A stretch of 64,000 bases of DNA from Pseudomonas sp. MPC6 (GTDB lineage Bacteria > Pseudomonadota > Gammaproteobacteria > Pseudomonadales > Pseudomonadaceae). Each line of letters opens with the position of its first letter. Positions within the stretch are counted from its first letter, which is position 1. The notes below the pieces were generated by a model. The model was not told the origin of the DNA and ran no database searches. It worked only from the letters and a program-made list of their open reading frames with translations. The stretch is from contig NZ_CP034783.1 in NCBI RefSeq assembly GCF_006094435.1, forward strand, positions 4,925,001 through 4,989,000. Direction: 5' to 3'. Below are positions 26,140 to 34,876 of the stretch, piece by piece. The position numbers and the translations under genes were made by a program.

Positions 26140-26459
26140 TTAACAGGTGGACGCAGAGGCTGAAGGTAGGCCTTGCGAAGGAGACGCAGCAGGCATGACC
26201 TCTCCAGATTGCTCCAAGGCCAGACGATGCAGAGTCGTAGCTGCGAGTTCGAGATCATTTCCCCATGTCACGTCCAATCCCCACTCGCCCACCGCAACCT
26301 TGCCGAACAGCTTCAGGTCTTTCAGCGGCTGAGCACGGGAAAGGTCTTGATGTGTTCGGTAACATCAACGGTATGCCGTTTGCCGTTATTCCACTCGATA
26401 TCAAGGGCATGTTTGCCGGCAACTGGTTGCACAGCAGAAATGCGAAGCTTGCTGGTCAT
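26140..26459 (-). pseudogene. Frameshifted and truncated DUF2442-domain gene
   Basis: From an ATG at 26459 with a strong GGAGGA site the frame encodes 45 residues (MTSKLRISAVQPVAGKHALD ... KTFPVLSR) and stops at 26322-26324. Shifting by one base at that point restores a frame that continues LKDLKLFGKVAVGEWGLDVT, then WGNDLELAATTLHRLALEQS and ends at the TAA at 26140-26142. Together they match the DUF2442 pattern with its F-x-x-L-x-D-x-x-LF and W-x-x-D sequences. A single missing base explains the break. The helical C-terminal extension common in Pseudomonas homologues is absent, so the gene is also shortened. Confidence 0.7.
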
Positions 26460-26742
26460 TAGTCAGTTCCTCCGGTTTTGCTCAGGTAGCCATAAAGCAA
26501 TGCCAGAGAAATTTTTTCCCTAGCACAACCTACGTTTTTTCAGCTATGTCCCCGGTCCATAAAAGTCGCCAAAAATCATAAAACCCCTGACTTCACTTTA
26601 ACCCAACGCGCTCTTATCGAAGGGGCGCTGAACGTGGCCGGACACCAAGCACTTGCCCTTAAAATACAAAACGCCCGATGCAGTGCATCGGGCGTTGGGG
26701 TGAAACAGGTGTAAACCTGTCTCAGGGCTGCACAGCAGTCGG
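26460..26742. other. Gap between DUF2442 relic and terE
   Basis: Holds the ter operon terminator at 26665-26697 and the leader of the DUF2442 relic. A short minus-strand frame ending at the TAATG junction just before 26459 is open for only about 25 codons and was not called. Confidence 0.5.
26665..26697 (-). terminator. Rho-independent terminator of the ter operon
   Basis: On the minus strand AACGCCCGATGC-ACT-GCATCGGGCGTT, a 12-pair stem, followed by TTGTATTTT, 46 bp after the terE stop codon. Confidence 0.85.
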
Positions 26743-27321
26743 TTAACCGATGCTCACGCCGTGGGATTCAGCCAGGGGCTTCAGGCCGCCGGCGAAACCT
26801 TGGCCGATGGCCTTGAACTTGAACTCTTCACCGCTGCGGTACAGCTCGCCAAAAATCATGGCGGTCTCGGTAGAAGCATCCTCACTCAGGTCGTAGCGAG
26901 CCAGCTCTTTGCCGTCCGCTTTGTTCACAACGCGAATATAGGCGTTGGCAACCTGACCGAAGCTCTGCTTGCGCTCTACCGAATCGTGGATGGTCACAGC
27001 GAAGACGAGTTTCTTCACCGCAGCGGCCAAGCCATTCAACTTCACGGTGACTTGTTCGTCGTCGCCTTCGCCATCGCCCGATTGGTTATCCCCCATGTGC
27101 TCGACCGAACCGTCGGCAGATTTCTTGTTGTTGTAGAAGATGAAGCTTGCGTCATCGAGCACCTTGCCATTCTCGCCGACGATGAAGATCGAAGCGTCGA
27201 GATCGAACTTGGCGCCATCAGTAACGCGCGGGTCCCAGCCCAGTCCAACGATTACTTCGGTCAGGCCGGGGGCCTCTTTCGACAGCGAGACATTGCCGCC
27301 TTTAGTCAGACTTACAGCCAT
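26743..27321 (-). CDS. terE: TerD-family protein TerE
   Basis: Cytosolic Ca2+-binding TerD-domain protein of 192 residues, last gene of the terZABCDE series. It has the N-terminal [35 protein letters not shown], the Ca-binding [13 protein letters not shown] loop near residue 79-91 and the C-terminal [18 protein letters not shown] shared by all paralogues. TerD proteins bind the TerC membrane complex and are needed for tellurite, phage and colicin resistance phenotypes. The position at the end of the operon and similarity to TerD give the name; TerD and TerE are hard to separate on sequence. Confidence 0.88.
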   Translation of the reverse strand: MAVSLTKGGNVSLSKEAPGLTEVIVGLGWDPRVTDGAKFDLDASIFIVGENGKVLDDASFIFYNNKKSADGSVEHMGDNQSGDGEGDDEQVTVKLNGLAAAVKKLVFAVTIHDSVERKQSFGQVANAYIRVVNKADGKELARYDLSEDASTETAMIFGELYRSGEEFKFKAIGQGFAGGLKPLAESHGVSIG

Positions 27322-27384
27322 TTTCAGATTCCTTGTTCCGTGGGTTCGATCTAGCGTTCATGCCGGTGATCTCGCTGGCGACTC

Positions 27385-27415
27385 CAGGCCGCCAGCGAAA
27401 CCTTGGTCCAACGGC
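27385..27415 (-). pseudogene. Fragment of a terD 3' end between terD and terE
   Basis: The minus-strand sequence here encodes DQGFAGGLE, and its DNA (CAAGGTTTCGCTGGCGGCCT) almost matches the [14 protein letters not shown] end of the adjacent terD. It is about 30 bp with no start, so it looks like a scar of a deleted or recombined terD paralogue. Confidence 0.5.
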
Positions 27416-27421
27416 ACAGGT

Positions 27422-27997
27422 TTAAAAATTCATGCCGAACGAATTTGCCAGCGCCTTCAAGCCGCCAGCGAAGCCTTGGCCAACGGCGCGGAATTTCCAC
27501 TCGCCGTTGTTGCGGTAAAGTTCGGCGAAAATCATTGCCGTTTCGGTCGAGGCATCTTCGGCCAGATCGTAGCGAACGACTTCAGCGCCGGTCACTTCGT
27601 TGGCGATGCGGATGAAAGAACCACCCACTTGGCCGAAGTTCTGCTTGCGACCCTCTGCATCGTGGATGGTCACGATGAATGCGATCTTGTCGACGTCGGC
27701 AGGTACGCGGCTCAAGTCGACTTTCAACACTTCGTCGTCACCATCGCCAGCGCCGGTGCGGTTGTCGCCGGTATGCTCAACCGAGCCGTCGACGCTCTTC
27801 AACTGGTTGTAGAACACGAAGTCAGCGTCGCTGCGCACCTTGCCGTTTGCACCCAACAGGAAGGCGCTGGCATCCAGGTCGAACTCAACGCCATCGGTGG
27901 CGCGAGGATCCCAACCCAGACCGATCAGGAGCTTGGTCAAGCTCGCATCGGTTTTCGTGAGAGACAGGTTGCCGCCTTTTTGAAGTGTCAGTGCCAT
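27422..27997 (-). CDS. terD: TerD-family protein TerD
   Basis: A 191-residue paralogue with the full TerD domain: [36 protein letters not shown], Ca-binding [24 protein letters not shown] and the C-terminal [12 protein letters not shown]. It lies 31 bp downstream of terC and 100 bp upstream of terE; that gap carries a scrap of another terD 3' end. Cytosolic, probably calcium-responsive, binds TerC/TerB (known for the family). Confidence 0.9.
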   Translation of the reverse strand: MALTLQKGGNLSLTKTDASLTKLLIGLGWDPRATDGVEFDLDASAFLLGANGKVRSDADFVFYNQLKSVDGSVEHTGDNRTGAGDGDDEVLKVDLSRVPADVDKIAFIVTIHDAEGRKQNFGQVGGSFIRIANEVTGAEVVRYDLAEDASTETAMIFAELYRNNGEWKFRAVGQGFAGGLKALANSFGMNF

Positions 27998-28028
27998 GGG
28001 TCGAGCTCCTTGTGGTAAATGCCAGTGC

Positions 28029-29063
28029 TCAGTTGCTTTCGGGCTGAGCGGCTTGTTTGTCAGGGAAGATCCAGCTCGCGACGATGCCGATGACCAGAAC
28101 CACCATAACGATCAACAAGCTGGTGTTAGCGTCAATGTTGTAGCCGTGATGGAACATGTGGTCGGTCGCATTCAAGCCGAGCTTGACCGCGATGAAGAAC
28201 AGCAATGCGACGACTGCTTTCTCCAGGTGGACCAGGTAACGCTTTGACGCTTCGAGGACGAAGTACATGGTCCGCAAGCCCAGGATGGCGAACAGCATGG
28301 CGGAATAGACGATCAGGGGTTCACGGCTCACCGCGATGATCGCTGGAACGGAGTCAAATGCGAAGAGGACATCAGACACTTCAGCAACCACCAGGCAGAG
28401 GAATAGCGGCGTAGCGAAGATGGTGCCTTTTGCCGCCAGCGTCATGCCTTTGTTTTCTGGCTTCTTGAGCTCTACTTCCAGGGCCTTGCGAGTCACGAAG
28501 AAGTTATGGCCGTACAGCTTTGGCCACACTGGGAACAGCTTCTGTGCGAAGCGATAAGCCATGTGTTTGGAATAGTCTTCTTCCTCTTCGCCATCACCTT
28601 TGGCGCGCAGCATCATGACTGCAGTCCACGCAACGATCAGCGCGAATACAATCTCAACCCAGGGTCCGAAGGCCAAGAGACCGGTGCCGATAGCAACGAA
28701 AATGCCGCGGAACACGATAGCGCCGATGATGCCCCAGTACAGAACGCGATGGCGCAGGCCATCCGGCACCTTGAACCAGGCGAATATCGCCATGAATACG
28801 AACAGGTTGTCCACGCTCAGGACTTTCTCCAGGGCGTAACCGGTTACGAAAAGACTTGCGACTTCCGGGCCATGCTCAACGTACAGGAAACCTGCAAACG
28901 CTAGCGAGATGGCGATCCAGAAGACCGACCATATCGAAGCTTTGGCCAGCGAAATTGGCTTGTCGCCACGATGAGTGACCATGTCGAGCAGAAGCGCGCC
29001 AACCGCGATCCCGACGAATACAGCCATGGTCAGCGGAGGGAATCCGATTTGAGTAGCTTCCAC
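28029..29063 (-). CDS. terC: TerC integral membrane protein
   Basis: Inner-membrane protein of 344 residues with about nine hydrophobic segments and the two TerC signatures [12 protein letters not shown] (about residues 78-89) and [15 protein letters not shown] (about 225-239), whose acidic residues lie in the membrane and suggest ion transport. A charged cytosolic loop ([17 protein letters not shown]) separates the halves. TerC is the membrane anchor of the Ter complex. Start ATG at 29063; terB lies 11 bp upstream. Confidence 0.95.
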   Translation of the reverse strand: MEATQIGFPPLTMAVFVGIAVGALLLDMVTHRGDKPISLAKASIWSVFWIAISLAFAGFLYVEHGPEVASLFVTGYALEKVLSVDNLFVFMAIFAWFKVPDGLRHRVLYWGIIGAIVFRGIFVAIGTGLLAFGPWVEIVFALIVAWTAVMMLRAKGDGEEEEDYSKHMAYRFAQKLFPVWPKLYGHNFFVTRKALEVELKKPENKGMTLAAKGTIFATPLFLCLVVAEVSDVLFAFDSVPAIIAVSREPLIVYSAMLFAILGLRTMYFVLEASKRYLVHLEKAVVALLFFIAVKLGLNATDHMFHHGYNIDANTSLLIVMVVLVIGIVASWIFPDKQAAQPESN

Positions 29064-29074
29064 GGTACCGCTCC

Positions 29075-29524
29075 TTAGAGTTCGAAATCGGCTGGGTCGA
29101 GGCCCAGCTCAAGGCAGATCGAGCGACAGGCCGCTTTTTCCTGTTCGTCGAAGTCGCCATCCGATGCACCAACGGAACATACGACCCGGACCAACAGGCG
29201 AGCAGCGCCATCGTTGCCTTTGAGCTTGCCGACAACCTTCAGCGCTTCAGCCCGACCGATCTGCACGTCGAACTCGAACTTCGTGCAGTGATCGTTGAAG
29301 GAATTGATCACGTCCTTGAGGTCGAAGACTTTCAGTTCAGGCGAGTGGGTGATAAATCCAATCATCTTCGACTTCTCAGCCGCCGAGATGTCGTTATCCG
29401 CCGCCGCGACGAGGGCGCAACCTGCGGTGGTGGCATCCATGAACTTTTGATTCTTGAATTTCGCGACCTCGGTGGTCAGCGTTTCTCGAGCTTTCGCCGC
29501 GTTCGTTTTAAGCCATGCAAGCAT
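29075..29524 (-). CDS. terB: TerB, metal-binding helical protein
   Basis: The 149-residue TerB-fold protein has two acidic clusters, ADNDISAAEK and VGASDGDFDEQEKA, that form the two metal sites of the family. The start at 29524 (MLAWLKTNAAKARETL) has GAGGGGA upstream; an extra five residues from 29539 are unlikely. It binds TerC on the cytosolic face. It lies 45 bp after terA and 11 bp before terC. Confidence 0.93.
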   Translation of the reverse strand: MLAWLKTNAAKARETLTTEVAKFKNQKFMDATTAGCALVAAADNDISAAEKSKMIGFITHSPELKVFDLKDVINSFNDHCTKFEFDVQIGRAEALKVVGKLKGNDGAARLLVRVVCSVGASDGDFDEQEKAACRSICLELGLDPADFEL

Positions 29525-29569
29525 TTGAGTTCCCCTCAAGAGGCAGGGTCAGAGGACCCTCCAAAATTC

Positions 29570-30739
29570 CTATTTCGAGCCGGCTTTCCAGCTCATGCCC
29601 CAACCGTAAGCCTTGTCCACCGCGGAATGCCCTCGGTGGAAATCCACTCGCCGGGAGACCTTGACTGCGCCGTTGACGTTTTCCAGCATGGCGATCGCGC
29701 ACATGGCGTCACGCCCACCCTCCTCGTTGAGACGGACCTCAATGTCTGGCTGACCGGGAATGTAGATAGTCACCACCCCATCAGTCGCTTTCCAGTCAGG
29801 CGCCCCCTCGTAGATGAAGGCGAAGACCAGGATGCGACGCACCTCACTCCACTTCACCCCGTTGATGTGCAGCCACTCCCCTCCGGCAACAGAGCCTGTC
29901 CGGTCGTCGCCCATCAACTGGATGTAAGGTGCATGCTCCAAGCTGCCGAATGATTCGCCCAATGCTTGAATCGCGCCCTTGCGACCATCCTGGAGTTCGT
30001 AGAGACAGCCGACGTCGAGGTCGATGGATTTGCTACGGCTGAAGAAACCGCCGCCGCTGCCCTTGTTCCAGTCCAGGTTCACTTTGATTTCGCCGAAACC
30101 GGCAGCCGTTTTCTCTAGGCTGATCGAGGGGCGTGCCTTGTCGAGGGTCACCTTGCTCAGGCTGACCGAAGACTTCGGTGCGGCTGGCGGGACCGGGACA
30201 GGCTGGGGAGCGGCTTGAGCGGGGGCCGGCGTCGGGGCGGCGACTTCGACACCAAAATGTTTGGCCAGGGGTTCCAGGCCTCCGGCAAAGCCTTGGGCCA
30301 CGCAGCGGAATTTCCACTCGCCCTGGCGGCGATAGAACTCGCCAAGGATGAGTGCAGTTTCCTTCATGCCAGCTGTCGGAAGTTGAGCTTCAACCCCGCC
30401 TGACACCGTGACCGAGAGCTGCGAGACACGGTCGAAGCTGGCTTTGTTCTCATAGATCGTGGCCGTCAAAGCCACTTTCTCGACAGCCGCTTCCAGACGG
30501 CTCAAATCAAGGGTAAACACGGCGCGACCGGCTGCCGACTCAGTCATCTGCACCGCGCCACCCAGCACACTGGTTTGCCCGTAGAAACACATATCGCCGT
30601 CGCCACGGACTTTGCCTGCTGAGCCCAGCGCGAAGGCCGAGACATCAATTTCAGCCCCGGGAATCGGCGAGTAGCTGATGTCCACGCGAAGCTGGCCAGT
30701 GGCAACCGCTGCGTTACCACCCGGTAGGAGAGTCGCCAT
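29570..30739 (-). CDS. terA: TerA, two-domain TerD-like protein
   Basis: The 389-residue protein has an N-terminal TerD domain (about 1-165, with VAQGFAGGLEPLAKHFGV), a Pro/Ala-rich linker (about 168-190, TPAPAQAAPQPVPVPPAAP), and a C-terminal TerA-type domain (about 195-389, with SISLEKTAAGFGEIKVNLDW and MGDDRTGSVAGGEWLHING). It overlaps terZ at ATGA, so translation is coupled. Its length matches TerA of enterobacterial and Pseudomonas ter operons. Confidence 0.9.
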   Translation of the reverse strand: MATLLPGGNAAVATGQLRVDISYSPIPGAEIDVSAFALGSAGKVRGDGDMCFYGQTSVLGGAVQMTESAAGRAVFTLDLSRLEAAVEKVALTATIYENKASFDRVSQLSVTVSGGVEAQLPTAGMKETALILGEFYRRQGEWKFRCVAQGFAGGLEPLAKHFGVEVAAPTPAPAQAAPQPVPVPPAAPKSSVSLSKVTLDKARPSISLEKTAAGFGEIKVNLDWNKGSGGGFFSRSKSIDLDVGCLYELQDGRKGAIQALGESFGSLEHAPYIQLMGDDRTGSVAGGEWLHINGVKWSEVRRILVFAFIYEGAPDWKATDGVVTIYIPGQPDIEVRLNEEGGRDAMCAIAMLENVNGAVKVSRRVDFHRGHSAVDKAYGWGMSWKAGSK

Positions 30740-31323
30740 CAGCGCACGGCCTGAACAGCCAGGCTCACCAGATCATCTGCAGTGCGGCCGTTGGTCACCT
30801 TGCCGATTGCCTTGAATTCCCAGCCACCACTTTCGCGTACCAGGCTCGCCATGACGATGCCGGTATGACCGCCACGCTCGGACAGGTTGAAACGTGCCAG
30901 CTCCGACTTGTTGCCCGCGTTCACGATACGGCAGTAGGCGTTTTCCACTTTCTCGAATGTCTGCCCGGTGAAGCTGTTTACGGTGAACACCAGATACTTG
31001 ACCGACGCAGGCAGGCGCTGCAGGTCAACGTAAATGGTTTCATCGTCACCATTACCGTCACCCGTGCGGTTGTCGCCCGAGTGCTTGATCGAACCATCCT
31101 GGGACTGCAGTTGGCGAAACCACACCAGATCAATGGATTTCAGGTCGCTGTCGAGGAGGATGCAGGAAGCGTCAAGATCGATCGCGCCGCCGCTGCCCAT
31201 CAGCTTGCCAAGGAAGCCGGCTTTCACCGGATCCCAGCCGAGGCCGAGGCTGATATTGGTCAGTCCACCGCCAGCCGTTTTTTCCAGCGAGATGGATTGG
31301 TTTTTGCTCAGAGTAAGTGCCAT
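30739..31323 (-). CDS. terZ: TerD-family protein TerZ
   Basis: The 194-residue first gene of the terZABCDE block carries one TerD domain: LSKNQSISLEKTAGGGLTN, AIDLDASCILLDSDLKSID, Ca-binding GDNRTGDGNGDDE and the C-terminal FKAIGKVTNGRTADDL characteristic of TerZ rather than the QGFAGGL ending of TerD/E. AAGGAAAG precedes the ATG. It overlaps terA and follows the last biosynthetic-module gene after an 89-bp gap, which may hold an internal promoter. Confidence 0.9.
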   Translation of the reverse strand: MALTLSKNQSISLEKTAGGGLTNISLGLGWDPVKAGFLGKLMGSGGAIDLDASCILLDSDLKSIDLVWFRQLQSQDGSIKHSGDNRTGDGNGDDETIYVDLQRLPASVKYLVFTVNSFTGQTFEKVENAYCRIVNAGNKSELARFNLSERGGHTGIVMASLVRESGGWEFKAIGKVTNGRTADDLVSLAVQAVR

Positions 31324-31412
31324 CTGTACTTTCCTTGTTGACCTTCAGTGTTCGCGAGGTGATCAGGTTTGACCGACATTCGCAGGTTGGTGAGGGCAAC
31401 ATCGCCCGCACC

Positions 31413-32084
31413 TCAATTCCCGACCTGGGTCCTGTACTGGCGTCCACGACGCCACGCAGGATGAAACTGTCGCCAGTGCGCTTCTTGCGCCGCGGCCAAC
31501 AATTCATGGTCGCCACGGGTGTCACCCCATGCCTTGAGATGGTATTGACCCAGCGGTCCATAGACCGCCTCGAGCCTGAACACCTTGTTCTCGCACCTGC
31601 AGTTGTTGCCGGCGATGCGCCCGGTCAGCACGCCATCGACCACCTCAAGCTCCGTGCCGATCAGCTTGACGCCTAGGCGATCCGCGAAAGGTTGAAGCAC
31701 CAGGACGGGAGATGCAGAGCACAGGGTTACCATGGCACCGGCCTCCCTCTCGGCGGCAAGGGATGGTAACCCTGAAGGGCGCATCAACCGGATCCAAAAC
31801 TCCGTACAAAACATTTCTGCTTGCTGCCGTACCCACGCAGCTTCAACGCCAGTCAGAAACATGCTGATCAAATGCGCCTTGAGTTGGTCTCGATTCATGC
31901 GCCGCGCGAGGAAACGAATGCCCGGTAGCGTGAGCATCAGCATGCGTCGACTGAACGCTCGCGTGCCAAAGGCAAACTTGAGGAATGAGACGAAGCTGTC
32001 ATACCGGGTGAGGGTGCCGTCGAAGTCAAAGACCGACAGCACCTTCTTCCCGCGCACATCCGTTTCGAGCAATGGCTGTGTCAT
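31413..32084 (-). CDS. HAD-IB family hydrolase of the ter module
   Basis: The 223-residue protein has VFDFDGTLTRYDSF at residues 18-31 (nucleophile Asp20, Asp22), VTLCSASPVLVL motif II, CENKVFRLEAVYG and GDTRGDHELLAAA motif IV, as in HAD-IB phosphatases (SerB-like). The ATG at 32084 overlaps the stop of the CitE-like gene (ATGA); the longer frame from 32183 is antisense to good coding and rejected. Likely removes a phosphate from an intermediate of the ter-linked small molecule (inference from context). Confidence 0.85.
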   Translation of the reverse strand: MTQPLLETDVRGKKVLSVFDFDGTLTRYDSFVSFLKFAFGTRAFSRRMLMLTLPGIRFLARRMNRDQLKAHLISMFLTGVEAAWVRQQAEMFCTEFWIRLMRPSGLPSLAAEREAGAMVTLCSASPVLVLQPFADRLGVKLIGTELEVVDGVLTGRIAGNNCRCENKVFRLEAVYGPLGQYHLKAWGDTRGDHELLAAAQEAHWRQFHPAWRRGRQYRTQVGN

Positions 32085-33031
32085 CGAACAGCCTCGGCCA
32101 AGCGGATCGGCGGCTCGCCGCTGCCGACTTCTGCTTGCTTCACGCCGTGCCACTGCGCACGCTCGAGGATCTTGACTGCCCACTTGTAGTGGGTCGCAGG
32201 CTCACACATCACATCGTTGTGCTTGAACACGGCGGGGGCAACGTCGCTGACGATCAGCTTCGCGCTGTTCAGGTCTTCGAGGCTGACGCGCAAAGTGTCC
32301 TGGATGATGCTGATCTGGCTGGGATGAATCGCGGTCTTGCCGACCAGGCCATGGGCGATATCCAGCTCCAGCTCTTCTTTCAGCAAGTCCGGCGTTGCGA
32401 GCTGCTCGAATACAGGGGCGGTCAGGGCAAAGCCCTGCGAGCCCATGATCCCGGCCAACATCGGTATGACGAAGCTCATCGGCGTCTGGTACAGCGTTGT
32501 CGCAGGGTTGCGTCGGAGGCCCAGACACCCCATCAAATCGTTCCCGCCAATGCGCAGGGCAATGATTCGCTGGTCAAGGTTGGCCTTGAGCGCATGGCCC
32601 AATTCGACCATCGCCCCCGGATTGAATACGTCGTGAGTTTCCAGGGTCGGCATCAGGAACAGGTCAGGGTTGGTGACCGCCCGTTCCCATGCGACCAGGT
32701 TACGCAGCGTCAGTTTCGGCACGACAAACCCGTCAACGTGCCGCATCAGCGGCCACTCATTCAGTACGGCCGCCATTTGCGAATCTCGAGGACGGACGAA
32801 CAACAGCGGACCCTCCGCGGGGCGGCCACCACGTTGATCAATCGCCGTCAGCAGGTTATGCAGATTGCGCAGCGCAGTGTCGACATCGATGTCCGCCACT
32901 GCGTCTTCCAGGCAAACCACCAGCGACCGAAGCTCTGGCAGCTTCCTGCGAAAAACGACGTCGAGCAGATCCACTCGCGTGGCCGGCATATAGAGCGTGG
33001 CCCCGAGGGCGTAGGGAGAGCGCCTCTGCAT
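32081..33031 (-). CDS. CitE-like HpcH/HpaI-family lyase of the ter module
   Basis: The 316-residue protein is a (beta/alpha)8 C-C lyase of the HpcH/HpaI and citrate-lyase-beta type. Metal and substrate motifs are visible: VVCLEDAVADID near residue 38, FVVPKLTLRN near 105, PTLETHDVF, LRIGGNDLMGCLG near 185, and GLVGKTAIHPSQISII near 245. The family cleaves or joins acyl-CoA or keto-acid carbon bonds; the substrate is unknown. It overlaps both neighbours by a few bases, which points to a tightly translated set. Confidence 0.87.
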   Translation of the reverse strand: MQRRSPYALGATLYMPATRVDLLDVVFRRKLPELRSLVVCLEDAVADIDVDTALRNLHNLLTAIDQRGGRPAEGPLLFVRPRDSQMAAVLNEWPLMRHVDGFVVPKLTLRNLVAWERAVTNPDLFLMPTLETHDVFNPGAMVELGHALKANLDQRIIALRIGGNDLMGCLGLRRNPATTLYQTPMSFVIPMLAGIMGSQGFALTAPVFEQLATPDLLKEELELDIAHGLVGKTAIHPSQISIIQDTLRVSLEDLNSAKLIVSDVAPAVFKHNDVMCEPATHYKWAVKILERAQWHGVKQAEVGSGEPPIRLAEAVR

Positions 33032-34125
33032 CAGCTCAAGCTCCGAATGATGGTCACCGCCCGGTAAGGCCCCAGATCAGCACCGGCCTCCTCCACGGTA
33101 ACGCCCGCCCCCTCGGTAAGGTGCAGCAACAGCTGAACGTCACTGTCGCGGCGATCCCGGACCAGGACCCGGTCAGGTACACGGCGCAGTACGGCACGGG
33201 TAGCCTCGGCGATTCCCGGTTTCACCCGGTTCGGATTCGAGATATCAAAACGTCTGGCCAACGACTCGACCACCGCTGAAGCGGCTGCCTGGAGTTCCAG
33301 TCTTTGACTGACTGTCCACGGCGATGCCTGGGCCACCGCCCCTGATGCCCGGCGCTTCGTCTCAATCTGCTCGATGAAATCACGGGTCACATCGTGCTCT
33401 CGCAGGTGGTCGTAGACCACGCAACCATGCAGTCCGCCATCGACTGGCCAGATAGAGCGCGAGACGAGGCCGGAAACAGTGGCCCCCAAAATGCCGGACG
33501 GAATGACCCAGTCCTCCGCCGAGGCCGATAGCCAGGCTCGGCCGCAAGGGTCGGCCAGCACCACTAACCGTGGATCTGTCGGGAAGCGCGAGTCGCCATT
33601 CAGGCTGCGCTTGATCTCGGCAGAAATCGCCCCTTTGCCCGTCCAGCCGTCGACAAACACGATGTTCTCGGCACCATGGGCCTGGATGATCGCTTCCAGC
33701 GCAACGGTGTCGATCCCGCGGTCCCGGACGATGCTGATTCCATAGTGGTAGGTGTTACGGCCCATGTCGATGAGCGCGCGGCGCAGCAGTACACCCAGCG
33801 GGAGGCCTGCACGCACGAAGGACACCAGCACAATGCAAGCGCCGGCGCAGGCCTCGTTCAATGCAAGCGCCAGGGATTGAACGTCCGTGGCCATACGCGT
33901 GCCATTCTGCGCAAGTGCCCGCTCGTATAGCGCCTGGTGAACGGCAGTCGGAGCGCTCTCCAGACTGATCATCTCGGAGTAGTGCTTCTGCCTGGTCTGG
34001 ATCAGACGCTCCTTCTCGACGACATCCGTTACTTGCATCTGCACCGGCTGCAGTAGGAAGTGCACGTCTTCAGGTGCGTAGCTGCCGCTGCCCACGGTGT
34101 TGAGGTGGCGAACAGGCTCAACCAT
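33031..34125 (-). CDS. StiP-family phosphoribosyltransferase-like protein with PELOTA domain
   Basis: The 364-residue protein belongs to the family annotated cysteine protease StiP. A phosphoribosyltransferase-like loop FVDGWTGKGAI is visible at residues 157-167, IVLVSFVRAGLPLGVLLRR near 98, and the C-terminal about 90 residues (VKPGIAEATRAVLRRVPDRV onward) form the PELOTA-like RNA-binding domain. The protease label is historical. It is probably a transferase that acts with the neighbouring PRTase. Genes overlap by 8 bp upstream and one codon downstream. Confidence 0.84.
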   Translation of the reverse strand: MVEPVRHLNTVGSGSYAPEDVHFLLQPVQMQVTDVVEKERLIQTRQKHYSEMISLESAPTAVHQALYERALAQNGTRMATDVQSLALALNEACAGACIVLVSFVRAGLPLGVLLRRALIDMGRNTYHYGISIVRDRGIDTVALEAIIQAHGAENIVFVDGWTGKGAISAEIKRSLNGDSRFPTDPRLVVLADPCGRAWLSASAEDWVIPSGILGATVSGLVSRSIWPVDGGLHGCVVYDHLREHDVTRDFIEQIETKRRASGAVAQASPWTVSQRLELQAAASAVVESLARRFDISNPNRVKPGIAEATRAVLRRVPDRVLVRDRRDSDVQLLLHLTEGAGVTVEEAGADLGPYRAVTIIRSLS

Positions 34126-34876
34126 TGATCACGCCCCCCACCAGCCTGGCCAGCTGGCTACGCGCCGGGGTGGCCCACAGGTGACACTCATCCATGAAGC
34201 CCAGGTCGGTGATGCTGTCGCCAAAGCCCAGCACGGGACGTTCGCCATTGACCTCGCGGTCACGGCGCAGCCATTCCTGAACGGCCACACGCTTGGACAG
34301 GCCAGCCGGCAGGAAGGCCAGATTATTACTGTTGCCATGGACGTGCATACCGTCCAACAGCCCTCGAGCCCGGACTTCAGCCAGTACCAAGTTCAGCACA
34401 TCGTCATTGGATTCGTTGTGTTTGGTCACCACGTAGTTGCGCAAACCTTCCTCTTCGACCACCCAACCGCGCAACGAGATGCCAAGCTCCTTGCCGATTG
34501 CCAGCGTCGCCTCGCTCAGGGCCGGCAGGCGATTCTGGAAGCTGTCGAGCGTCTCGCACATGTAGGCATGCCAGTCATGATCGAGCCTTCCATCAGGACC
34601 AAGAATCACGCCGCCGTGTGAGCATACGGCGCCGAGGCTGAAAGGCAGTTTCACTCGACTGTAGGCTTCGACGCTGCGGGCAGTGACAGGCACGACATCG
34701 GCGGTCGCCAGCAACCATTCAGCAAAAGACTTCTGAACGGTGCTCATGTAGCCATTCGGTTGGCCGTCCACATCAAGGGTCGCTGGATGGCGTGGCGCGC
34801 CTGGCGGCATCTTGCGAGCGGTTTGAAACAACGTGTCATCGAGGTCGATCAACACCAGGGGGCGATTACTGCTCAT
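34118..34876 (-). CDS. HAD-superfamily (Cof-like) hydrolase of the ter module
   Basis: The 252-residue protein has LIDLDDTLFQTARK at residues 9-22, VPVTARSVEAY motif II, FLPAGLSKRVAVQEWL motif III and GFGDSITDLGFMDECH motif IV, as in HAD-IIB sugar-phosphate phosphatases. It overlaps the PRTase gene by 11 bp and the StiP gene by 8 bp, so it is part of one compact transcript. Likely acts on a phosphoribosyl or sugar-phosphate intermediate (inference). Confidence 0.87.
   Translation of the reverse strand: MSSNRPLVLIDLDDTLFQTARKMPPGAPRHPATLDVDGQPNGYMSTVQKSFAEWLLATADVVPVTARSVEAYSRVKLPFSLGAVCSHGGVILGPDGRLDHDWHAYMCETLDSFQNRLPALSEATLAIGKELGISLRGWVVEEEGLRNYVVTKHNESNDDVLNLVLAEVRARGLLDGMHVHGNSNNLAFLPAGLSKRVAVQEWLRRDREVNGERPVLGFGDSITDLGFMDECHLWATPARSQLARLVGGVING

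Noticed and set aside
26461..26540. Possible tail of another gene overlapping the DUF2442 start at TAATG
   Set aside because: The frame is open for only about 25 codons and its end (LALLYGYLSKTGG) fits no family clearly enough; could be chance.
33031..34125. Accepting the cysteine-protease label of StiP
   Set aside because: No protease catalytic motif was seen; a PRTase-like loop and PELOTA domain fit the context better.
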